Positions 46,747 to 52,311 of a stretch of DNA of 52,311 nt are shown here, piece by piece. This DNA is from Actinomycetota bacterium (lineage in GTDB: Bacteria > Actinomycetota > Actinomycetes > S36-B12): contig JADKGE010000019.1 of NCBI GenBank assembly GCA_016717115.1, forward strand, positions 1-52,311. The letters run 5' to 3'. Both the position numbers and the translations under genes were made by a program. The notes under the pieces are model-generated. The model searched no databases. It had not been told where the DNA came from and was given only the letters and a program-made list of their open reading frames with translations. Numbering within the stretch: the first letter of the stretch is position 1; every line of letters begins with the position of its first letter.

Positions 46747-47352
46747 ATGGCCCAGTCGCACTTCTCGGACTGGCAGACCGAAACGTGGGTCTGCCAGAGG
46801 TGCCAGTGGTCCGGGAGCACTTCCGAGGCGTCGATGGAGCCGTTCGACGAGCTGTTCGAGATCAACTGCCCCAAGTGCGAGGGTCGTCTGGCCGTGATCG
46901 CCTATGCCACCGAAGCCGAGGTCCGAGAACAGGCAAAGGCGGGTAACCCGGAGGCCATCGAGATGATGCCGTGGGCCGAAGCGGTCGAGCGCAAGCGCAC
47001 CACCAAGGAGGAATGCCGCCGGCTGCTGACCACGCTGCCCGATTTCGACGGGGCGACGCTGTCGTTCACGTTCGAGGGCGACGGCGGCCATGATCCGATG
47101 TCCCCGGAATGGCTGGTGCTCAAGCACCAGGGCACCGAGGTCTACCGGGAGCCGTCCGGCTTCGAGGCCTGGAGGGCGATCGTGGACATCAGCTCGGAGC
47201 TCCGGCGGCGATACGGAAGCCGGCTCGCCTGGGTGGACCCCGGCGAGGTCGGATACGCCCTCCAAGGCGATGACATTTCCGCGAACCTCAGCATCGAGAG
47301 GTACCTCGCGGCCGCCCGCCTGTGCCCACCCACCGGCAGCTGGTCGCGCTGA
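46747..47352 (+). CDS. zinc-ribbon protein with C-terminal helical domain, 201 aa
   Basis: ATG 46747 follows AAGGAAGG. An N-terminal Cys pair (VCQRCQW) and a second one (NCPKCEG) about 25 residues later build a zinc ribbon, with an acidic helix between (EPFDELFE). Then come a basic or acidic helix (AEAVERKRTTKEECRRLL) and a beta segment (FDGATLSFTFEGDGG) resembling a sensor-like domain. It is the last gene before the structured noncoding zone and the likely island edge. Function is unknown. Confidence 0.65.
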   Translation: MAQSHFSDWQTETWVCQRCQWSGSTSEASMEPFDELFEINCPKCEGRLAVIAYATEAEVREQAKAGNPEAIEMMPWAEAVERKRTTKEECRRLLTTLPDFDGATLSFTFEGDGGHDPMSPEWLVLKHQGTEVYREPSGFEAWRAIVDISSELRRRYGSRLAWVDPGEVGYALQGDDISANLSIERYLAAARLCPPTGSWSR

Positions 47353-47650
47353 GCGTTGATGCGCTCCTGGACGCACGACCTAGACGCGTCGGCGCTACGT
47401 CGCACGGTCGAGCCGTCGACCACCACGACTCCACGGAGGATGCGGCGCTGCCGCCGGAGGTCGCTGTCGAGTCCTCAGGACTGACCTGTATTCGCGGCAC
47501 CCAACTGTCCGATGGCCGTGTTTGGATCGAATCGCGCGGGGCAATGCCGTCCGGCGCTGATGTCGGACCTAGTTCGCCCAGGTCAGGCAACGCCGTCGCA
47601 TGTGGCTCAGAAGGTGGTCCAGCACGTGAGTCAGAACCTAGATCAGAACG

Positions 47651-47720
47651 CTGTTTGTGAGGACGGACAGCATCTTCCTCACCCGGCCGATCTGAACCAT
47701 GTCCCCTGTCCCCGCTACCA
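47651..47720 (+). repeat. attachment-site-like 70-bp segment ending in a tRNA 3'-end sequence (copy 1)
   Basis: It begins CTGTTTGTGAGG and ends CCTGTCCCCGCTACCA, which matches the 3' end of actinobacterial initiator-Met tRNA genes as I remember them. No tRNA body precedes it. Copy 2 at 49501-49570 has the same first 12 bases and same last 12 bases at exactly the same spacing. This is what a tRNA-integrating element leaves at its distal end. Confidence 0.55.
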
Positions 47721-47819
47721 ACGGAAAATGGACCGGCCCGAAGGGCCGGTCCATTTTCCGTTTCATGGTGAGGCGCCAGGATTTGGGAGGAGCGAAGCGA
47801 GGGCTCCTGTCCCCGCTAC
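47705..47819 (+). repeat. 14-bp direct repeats, 101 bases apart
   Basis: CCTGTCCCCGCTAC occurs at 47705-47718 and again at 47806-47819. The unit between holds the long hairpin at 47721-47761 and a small AGGAGC/GCTCCT hairpin (47788-47808). A diverged copy of this arrangement lies at 51043-51141. Confidence 0.7.
47721..47761 (+). terminator. perfect 19-bp hairpin, probable bidirectional terminator
   Basis: Arms 47721-47739 and 47743-47761 with a GAA loop. The arms start with an A-rich run and end in T-rich sequence, so it can terminate in either direction. It begins directly after the tRNA-end-like sequence, as a tRNA gene terminator would. Confidence 0.75.
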
Positions 47820-47825
47820 TTGAAG

Positions 47826-47842
47826 GTTCAACTAAGTTGAAC
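47826..47842. promoter_or_regulatory. perfect palindrome, possible operator
   Basis: GTTCAAC-TAA-GTTGAAC, extendable outward to an imperfect 10-bp repeat. The odd-spaced dyad fits a helix-turn-helix regulator site; it could also form a short RNA hairpin. Confidence 0.4.
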
Positions 47843-47852
47843 TTTGCGGCCT

Positions 47853-47880
47853 GAGGGCCTCAGCGAAAGCTGGGGCCCTC
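47853..47880 (+). terminator. hairpin GAGGGCC/GGCCCTC with an alternative fold
   Basis: Arms 47853-47859 and 47874-47880. A competing hairpin CTGAG/CTCAG (47851-47863) uses the same left arm. No T run follows directly. Confidence 0.35.
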
Positions 47881-48129
47881 GAGTCGTTTCGGGGCTCTAG
47901 GTTCGCTGCTGTCGGGTGCGTGCTGACATGTCCGCATACCTTGTCAGCGACGTTGGCGGACTCGGTGACTTCGTTCAGTGCGGTAACGGTGTCATGTCAA
48001 CCGACAGCAAGCCCTTGCGGCAACTGGAGCCCGAGTCGAGGTGGACATTTCTGAGGCGGCTTCACAGGACGCATGCCCCTACAGTCGATGAGGATGATGG
48101 TGAGGGGCAATTACTCCTAGGGGGAGAGC

Positions 48130-49014
48130 ATGCGTGCTGTTGGCGTCGTGGCGAAGTCGGTTGATTCGCGTGGCTTGCTTGCGACGTTGGCTGTGCTGCT
48201 GGTCGCCGCCGGCACATTGTTCGGTGCCAGCGTCGCGTCAGCCGATTCGGTGCAGGTGCAGTCGTACCAGCGCGCGAGCCAAAGCGAGGCTTGTGTTGCC
48301 CAGCCGGGCGAAACCGCGTGGCAGGCCTCGTGGGGAACGGACCCGAGCTGGCATGCATCGTGGGACCAGTGGGCCAACAACGGCAAGGGCGGCTGGACGT
48401 GCACCCGCACCATCGTGTGGGCCAAGACGCCCGTTGCGGCCGCTGCTGGCTCATCGTCGTCAGTGACCTATCGCGTGGGCGATATCGGCCCTGGTGGTGG
48501 ACTCATCTTCCTGATCGACAGCGGTCTGCGCTATGAGATGGCACCGAGCACGTGGGTCGCTGGCGACAGTAGTCGCCTGACGTGGTGTGACAGCGTCCCT
48601 GTTGATGTTCCGCTTGCAATAGGTACTGCGGTGGGAACCGGTGCGGCCAACACTGCTGCGATGGCTGCTTCTGTCGAATGCAGTTCCGATGCGGCGGCAG
48701 CCGTGCTCGCATACCCTGCTACAGACTCCAGTGCAGGCGAGTGGTTCTTGCCGTCTTGGTCTGAGTTAAATGCGATGTGCAACTACTCGCGTAGCCCCAG
48801 CAGTCCAGCACCGCCCTCAGTGGATTGTTCCGGAGCGCAAGATGGCACGTTTGCTGGGAGCGATTTCGGGTTCACTGTTGGCTCATATTGGAGTTCGACG
48901 CAGGCGAATGACTGGGACGCCTGGCTGATTTCCTTGTCAAGTGGCTCTACGGGCAGCCGCAACAAGAACATCGACAATCCTCCGTGGCGTGTGCGTCCGA
49001 TCCGCACATTCTGA
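48130..49014 (+). CDS. secreted DUF1566-like protein, 294 aa
   Basis: ATG 48130 follows GGGGGAG. The signal peptide spans residues 1-38 (LLATLAVLLVAAG core, cleavage after SVASA). Then a Trp-rich segment, and from about residue 113 the pattern YRVGDIGPGGGLIFLID, GTAVGTGAANTAAM, WFLPSWSELNAMC, GSYWSST, RVRPIRTF. This matches the DUF1566/Lcl C-terminal type found in surface and secreted proteins. It sits alone between the two attachment-like copies, so it would be the cargo of a 1.85-kb segment. It probably acts outside the cell; the role is unknown. Confidence 0.7.
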   Translation: MRAVGVVAKSVDSRGLLATLAVLLVAAGTLFGASVASADSVQVQSYQRASQSEACVAQPGETAWQASWGTDPSWHASWDQWANNGKGGWTCTRTIVWAKTPVAAAAGSSSSVTYRVGDIGPGGGLIFLIDSGLRYEMAPSTWVAGDSSRLTWCDSVPVDVPLAIGTAVGTGAANTAAMAASVECSSDAAAAVLAYPATDSSAGEWFLPSWSELNAMCNYSRSPSSPAPPSVDCSGAQDGTFAGSDFGFTVGSYWSSTQANDWDAWLISLSSGSTGSRNKNIDNPPWRVRPIRTF

Positions 49015-49448
49015 TCGCATGGGTCTGTTGCGCGATCGGTGACGCGTACGGCCATGCAACCGAAGTGGCCTCTGTGGACAAGGCTGCCCGAACTCGATCG
49101 GGGCGATGAGTCCGCGTGCCTGTTGGTGATAGCCGGTTCCGGGACCAAACCTGCTGCCCCCGGAGTTAACGGCGAAGTTCGCATCATCAGGGCAGCGGTT
49201 GAGTCCGATGTCGCAGTCCGGCGCGTTGTCGCAATCGAGACGTAGCCAAGCGTCCAACTCGCCGGAGATCTCTGATTCACGAGGATGTCGAATGGGCGCT
49301 CGCGGTGGCGAACCGCAACGTCCTGATCCGCGAGATTCCTCGGGCTCTTGCTACTTGCTGCGGCCGCGGTGCCACCGAAGGTGCACTCGGGATGGAGCCG
49401 GTGGTGGCGTGCAGTACTGACCTCGACGTGATTGCCTAAGTGTGCGAG
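49015..49448. other. 434-base region without a clear gene
   Basis: Minus-strand frames 48783-49532 and 48937-49257 contain a short protein-like stretch (LDCDNAPDCDIGLNRCPDDANF) but are interrupted and lack ribosome binding sites. Possibly a gene remnant; otherwise noncoding. Together with 49449-49790 (annotated separately), no gene lies between 49015 and 49790. Confidence 0.4.
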
Positions 49449-49494
49449 GGGGGTGCAGGCTTGCACCCCCAGGCGGGTGCAGAGGGGGGTGCAG
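49449..49494. repeat. GGGTGCA repeat cluster with inverted copy
   Basis: GGGTGCA copies start at 49451, 49475 and 49487, with an inverted copy (TGCACCC) at 49462-49468, giving roughly 12-base spacing. The first and inverted copies form a perfect 9-bp dyad with a 4-base loop. It lies 7 bases before attachment-like copy 2. It could be a recombinase or regulator binding array. Confidence 0.6.
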
Positions 49495-49500
49495 AAGTGG

Positions 49501-49570
49501 CTGTTTGTGAGGGTAACTCGCGTGCTTCCCAACCGAAAGATCGTGCATCCTCAGGTTCTCCCCGCTACCA
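49501..49570 (+). repeat. attachment-site-like 70-bp segment (copy 2)
   Basis: Starts CTGTTTGTGAGG and ends TCCCCGCTACCA, same ends and same length as 47651-47720, while the 46 bases between differ. It is followed 23 bases later by a terminator-type hairpin, which would be the host tRNA terminator if this is the chromosomal junction. Confidence 0.55.
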
Positions 49571-49593
49571 ATTGATCGTTCGGTGCGACTGAG

Positions 49594-49618
49594 GGTCCCT
49601 GGTTCTCCAGGGGCCTTT
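49594..49618 (+). terminator. intrinsic terminator hairpin
   Basis: A 9-bp stem with one G-T pair (49594-49602 and 49607-49615), TTCT loop, followed by TTT. It would end transcription coming from a tRNA at the preceding attachment-like site. Confidence 0.6.
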
Positions 49619-49790
49619 CGTCGTACCGGGGGACCGCGGGCTTCCGGACGTTGAGGCCGTTGGGCCCCCTCATGCTCGTTCAACGGGGTGAGGCGATCCG
49701 GTGCCTCGCAAGTCCTGCTGTCGTAGCGCCGTGCTCCGCGCGGGAAGACGGACCCGTGCTGCGCCACGCCGGCCGCGGAGCGCTCCGACG
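49619..49790. other. 172-base gap before the DUF4188-like gene
   Basis: No gene is supported; short frames only. Confidence 0.4.
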
Positions 49791-50294
49791 CTAGTACGCC
49801 TCGACCGGCGCGGGCTCTTGGCTCTCGCGTCCTGCCCGTGATGCCGCGGTGGAGTGCCGTTCTGCTGCCATGTGGGTGCCCGCGCGCGCGAGCCCGAACG
49901 CCGGCATGTTCCCGTACACCGTCTCGTACGAGCCCGCAGGGACGAGGTAAGTCTCGTGCCAGATGCCGATGTCGCCCGAGTCGCGGACAAGGCGGTTGAA
50001 CTCGCGCCAGGCGCCCAGGTGCTCGGCGTCCGCCGCCCGGGCGTACCTCTCGAGGCTCTCGAAGTCGCGCCAGTACTGCACGGAGAGGGTGACGCGGCCG
50101 AAGAAGTTCTCCGTATGGAGGCAGCCGCGATCTGGCTGTGCCATCAGCTCCGACTGCATCCGCGTCATCTGACGACCCACCCGCAGCATGCGCGGAAGGC
50201 TGCGCAGGCGGTTCAGCCGGGACCCGATGAGGAACACCACCACGTCTCCCTCGATGCTGGCCGTGAACCGACCCGGGAACACCGCGTTCGTCAT
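49791..50294 (-). CDS. DUF4188-like (antibiotic-monooxygenase-fold) protein, 167 aa
   Basis: ATG 50294 is set by AAGGAGACGG upstream; the frame reaching 50381 runs through the promoter. The pattern fits DUF4188: FPGRFTASIEGDVVVFLIG strand, MLRVGRQMTRMQSEL helix, then LSVQYWRDFESLERYARAAD and HLGAWREFNRLVRDSGDIGIWHETY. These dimeric alpha/beta ferredoxin-like proteins resemble heme- or quinone-type monooxygenases; the substrate is unknown. It is divergent from a TetR gene with the shared operator region, so it is probably the target of that repressor. Confidence 0.8.
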   Translation of the reverse strand: MTNAVFPGRFTASIEGDVVVFLIGSRLNRLRSLPRMLRVGRQMTRMQSELMAQPDRGCLHTENFFGRVTLSVQYWRDFESLERYARAADAEHLGAWREFNRLVRDSGDIGIWHETYLVPAGSYETVYGNMPAFGLARAGTHMAAERHSTAASRAGRESQEPAPVEAY

Positions 50295-50315
50295 TTCCGT
50301 CTCCTTCTGCTTGAA

Positions 50316-50357
50316 CTTGTCGCCGTCAAGATAGGGGATGAACTTGACGGTGTCAAG
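50316..50357. promoter_or_regulatory. paired TetR-type operators
   Basis: CTTGACGGTGTCAAG at 50343-50357 is a 6-bp dyad with 3-base spacer. A second site, CTTGTCGCCGTCAAG at 50316-50330, matches its reverse complement at 13 of 15 positions. They flank and overlap the -35 and -10 of the leftward promoter, so repressor binding would block the DUF4188-like gene and probably tetR itself. Confidence 0.7.
50328..50356 (-). promoter_or_regulatory. sigma-70-type promoter of the DUF4188-like gene
   Basis: On the minus strand TTGACA (50356-50351), 17 bases, then TATCTT (50333-50328). The -35 is consensus and the -10 is close. The predicted start would lie about 25-30 bases before the ribosome binding site. 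Confidence 0.7.
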
Positions 50358-50379
50358 ATTGCTTCGGGAGAATGGGGCC

Positions 50380-51027
50380 ATGACTCCGCGGCGCCCCGCA
50401 CGCTCTCCTGTTCAGGTGGGCGGTGCTGAGCAAGCGCGCACCTACCATCACGGCGACCTGCGAGCGGCGCTGCTTGCCGAGGCGGGCCTCCTGCTCGAGC
50501 AGGAAGGAGTCGATGCCGTCACGTTCCGGGGGCTGGCGCGCCGCCTGGGCGTCTCGCACGCGGCCCCCGGCTACCATTTCGCCGATCGGGAGGACCTTCT
50601 TCTCGAACTGGGCACCCACGGCCACGTCCTGCTCGCGGAGGCGATGCAGTCGCGGCTCGACGAGGGAGTCGATGAGCCTCTGGTTGCCATCGGTAAGGGC
50701 TACCTCGACTTCGCGATGTCCCAGCCCCAGCACTTCCGGCTGATGTTCGCGGGAGTAGCCGGCATGAACGCCGGCGCGCACCCGGCATTCGCCCAGGCGG
50801 GTAGTCGATCTGCAGCAATGCTCGTCACGACCGCGACCGGCTCCGTCGACCCCGCCCACGACCCCGCCCGATGGCTGAAGGCCTGGGCGCTCGTGCACGG
50901 CCTGGCCACGCTGTGGAACGACGGCGGACTCAGCGAAGGCTTCACCGTCCTTGGCGGCCAGGCGGCCTTCCGTTCGATCGCGGACAGCATCCTCGCGGAC
51001 GCCTTCCCGGCCCGGCGTCGCCGCTGA
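50380..51027 (+). CDS. TetR-family transcriptional regulator, 215 aa
   Basis: ATG 50380 follows GGGAG; the frame from 50338 runs through the operator. The N-terminal helix-turn-helix spans about residues 28-75 (LRAALLAEAGLLLEQ, GLARRLGVSHAAPGYHFADREDLL), the typical TetR pattern. The helical C-terminal domain from about residue 80 binds an unknown ligand. Divergent from the DUF4188-like gene with two operator copies between them, so local repression and autoregulation are likely. A terminator follows 15 bases after the stop. Confidence 0.85.
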   Translation: MTPRRPARSPVQVGGAEQARTYHHGDLRAALLAEAGLLLEQEGVDAVTFRGLARRLGVSHAAPGYHFADREDLLLELGTHGHVLLAEAMQSRLDEGVDEPLVAIGKGYLDFAMSQPQHFRLMFAGVAGMNAGAHPAFAQAGSRSAAMLVTTATGSVDPAHDPARWLKAWALVHGLATLWNDGGLSEGFTVLGGQAAFRSIADSILADAFPARRRR

Positions 51028-51042
51028 CCGGGGCGGCATGGC

Positions 51043-51081
51043 ATGACGAAGGACCGGCCCGAAGGATCGGTCCTTCGTCAT
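51043..51081 (+). terminator. 14-bp perfect hairpin terminator after tetR
   Basis: Arms 51043-51056 and 51068-51081 with an 11-base loop, followed by TCTTCGTTT. It shares the GGACCGGCCCGAAGG core with the hairpin at 47721-47761. Confidence 0.7.
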
Positions 51082-51141
51082 CTTCGTTTGAGGTGGCCAC
51101 GATGTGGGAGCAGTGAAGCGATGGTTCGGCGTCCCCGCAAC
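51043..51141 (+). repeat. diverged copy of the 47721-47819 element
   Basis: Same order and spacing as 47721-47819: hairpin, 33-34 bases, GAAGCGA, 15-16 bases, GTCCCCGC(T/A)AC. Overall identity is modest, so this is a family resemblance of noncoding elements rather than a recent duplication. Confidence 0.5.
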
Positions 51142-51340
51142 CGATGTGACGTGCCGGGATCTTCTTGCTTTCTAAGTCCTTCAGCGGCAGTCCCGCTTCA
51201 CACCCCTCGGGCGCCATGAGCCCTTCTCGCGCCCGCCTAGCGTAACCGGCCAGGGCGTAGCTGGGGCGTGGCTGCTTGAAATGGTGAGACCTCCGTTGCG
51301 GTGGTGATTGCGACGTCACCCGCCAGCTCCGGAGGTCCCA
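51082..51340. other. 259-base region upstream of the transposase remnant
   Basis: The minus strand contains a protein-like stretch (YALAGYARRAREGLMAPEG) with no complete gene; it may be a C-terminal remnant. The only other feature is the inverted repeat at 51288-51337. Confidence 0.35.
51288..51337. repeat. inverted repeat GACCTCCG/CGGAGGTC upstream of the transposase
   Basis: Arms 51288-51295 and 51330-51337. The right arm also carries a GGAGG ribosome binding site for ATG 51341. It may be part of the insertion-sequence end or a translation-control hairpin. Confidence 0.4.
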
Positions 51341-52311
51341 ATGAGTCACGCTAATGCCCGTTTGACGTTTCACGGCCGTTGCCTGCTGATCGAGCGGGTC
51401 CGGCAGGATCGCCGTCCGGTCTCGCACGTGGCCGAAAGATGGGAATCTCGCGGCAGTGCGCCCATCGCTGGGTCGCGCGGTTCGATGCGAGGGCTGGGAC
51501 GGGCTGCGCGACCGGTCCAGGTCGGGCGAAGTCGTTCCCGACCCGCACGCCCGGCGGACGTGGGCAGGGTCGTGGCGGCGCGACGGGAGTTGCGGGATGG
51601 GCCGGGACCGGATGCGGAGGCCACGGGCGCCCGCGCGCACGGTCTCGAGGATCCTTGCCCGCCACCACGTCCCGCCGATCGCGGCCCTGGACCCCGTCAA
51701 CCAGCGCCGCGATCCGGGCCTCGAAGGCCACGAGCCACCGATACGAGCGGGACCGGCCAAGGATCTGGTTCACGTGGACGTCAAGAAGCCGGGGCGGATC
51801 CTGATGGAGGCGGCTAGCGTGCTCTGGGCCGGGCCGCGACCGGCCACCATCACGATAAGCCGATCAAGATCGGCTTCGACTACTTTCGTCCACGCCGTCC
51901 GTCGACGACCACTCCCGCGTCGCCTACGCCGAGATCCTCCCGACGAGAAGGCTCCACCGCGGCCGGCGTCCCGGCCAGCGCTGCGCAGTTTTCGCCTCCC
52001 ACGGCGTCACGATCCGCGAGGTCATCAGCGACAACGCGTTCGTCACCGGGCACTCGAACGACTTGGGCGCCGCCCACACCTCGGAGCCCGGCAGCTGTTC
52101 ATCAAACCACCGCCCTGGCAGAACGGGAAAGTCGAACGGTTCAACCGCACCTGCAGGCCGAATGGGTCACCGACAGCCTCTTCACCAAAGCAGAATGACC
52201 AGCGCGCCAGCCTCAGACCCCTGGCCTGACCGCGACCATAACAATGAGCGCACCCACCACGGCATCCGAGGCACCATACCCTCGGCCGCGTTCCGCCATG
52301 AACGCTCTGGC
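51341..52311 (+). mobile_element. IS481-family transposase, decayed by several frameshifts, cut by window end
   Basis: ATG 51341 begins MSHANARLTFHGRCLLIERV, the usual IS481 N-terminus. The family sequence then hops between frames: GISRQCAHRWVARFDA from about 51440 in a second frame, GWDGLRDRSRSGEV in a third, TVSRILARHHVPPI, then LVHVDVKKPGRI (first catalytic Asp), VDDHSRVAYAEIL, DNAF, LFIKP, PWQNGKVERFNRT and NNERTHHGI near the end. At least four frame changes are needed, so the gene cannot make an active transposase. The right end lies outside the window. Decay suggests an old insertion unrelated to the nearby island edge. Confidence 0.85.

Larger units (their letters stand above)
47353..48129. 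other. 777-base noncoding zone at the island edge
   Basis: Contains no supportable gene (short frames at 47322-47660 and its antisense are low complexity). From 47651 it is dense in structure: an attachment-like segment, a 19-bp hairpin, a direct repeat, a palindrome and a further hairpin, annotated separately. From 47881 to 48129 I see nothing beyond the upstream region of the secreted-protein gene. Confidence 0.55.

Noticed and set aside
47322..47660. 112-aa plus-strand frame after the zinc-ribbon gene
   Set aside because: Low complexity, starts inside the preceding gene in another frame, no ribosome binding site.
47641..47720. Complete tRNA gene at the tRNA-like 3' end
   Set aside because: No sequence 5' of the 3'-end match can pair as an acceptor stem (GTAGCGGG-type needed) and no anticodon arm is visible; only the 3' end is present.
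1..52311. Additional defence modules such as CBASS, Thoeris or retrons
   Set aside because: I saw no nucleotidyltransferase, TIR, reverse transcriptase or CRISPR-associated motifs in any frame I read.

Overview
The window is high-GC DNA with many GTG starts, GGAGG-type ribosome binding sites and tightly overlapping operons, which fits an actinobacterium. I cannot name a genus. Most of it looks like an accessory genomic island. Gene direction changes often, many genes are unrecognised, several genes carry single-base frameshifts, and four anti-phage or modification-dependent loci are packed together.

Layout. 1-17 kb: mobile-element backbone and orphans. It opens with the C-terminus of an element-type ATP-binding/primase protein. 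A minus-strand trio with a serine hydrolase follows, then a two-gene operon whose second product looks like a uracil-DNA-glycosylase (UDG) fold protein. Next come a very large serine recombinase-like protein (6560-10015), a long unrecognised frameshifted gene, a three-gene set of small basic or membrane-type proteins, a coiled-coil protein and a ParB-like protein. 17.3-36 kb: a complete BREX type 2 (Pgl) locus, pglW-pglX-pglY-pglZ-brxD-[PD-(D/E)XK nuclease-like gene]-brxHI, almost all joined by ATGA/GTGA overlaps. The nuclease-like gene between brxD and brxHI is not part of the canonical set. 36-47.4 kb: a secreted protein, a TY-Chap-like protein, a second UDG-like protein directly upstream of an McrB-like/McrC pair (mcrC frameshifted), an OLD-family ATPase-TOPRIM nuclease (frameshifted near its N-terminus), three separate zinc-ribbon proteins and an unrecognised 302-aa protein.

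47.65-49.6 kb: a structure-rich noncoding zone and what looks like the island's right edge. Two 70-bp segments (47651-47720 and 49501-49570) start with the same 12 bases and end with the same tRNA-3'-end-like 12 bases. They look like attachment-site copies bounding a 1.85-kb segment that carries a secreted DUF1566-like protein. 49.8-51.1 kb: a divergent DUF4188-like gene and a TetR regulator sharing a clear promoter/operator region. This looks like ordinary chromosome. 51.3 kb to the end: a heavily frameshifted IS481-family transposase running off the window.

How it may work together (inference): BREX-2 would mark self DNA through PglX and block unmarked phage. McrBC and the UDG-like proteins would target phages with modified bases, and OLD would act as an independent abortive or nuclease system. 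The frameshifts in mcrC, the OLD gene and the 10-12 kb gene mean those may be inactive, or may be sequence errors.
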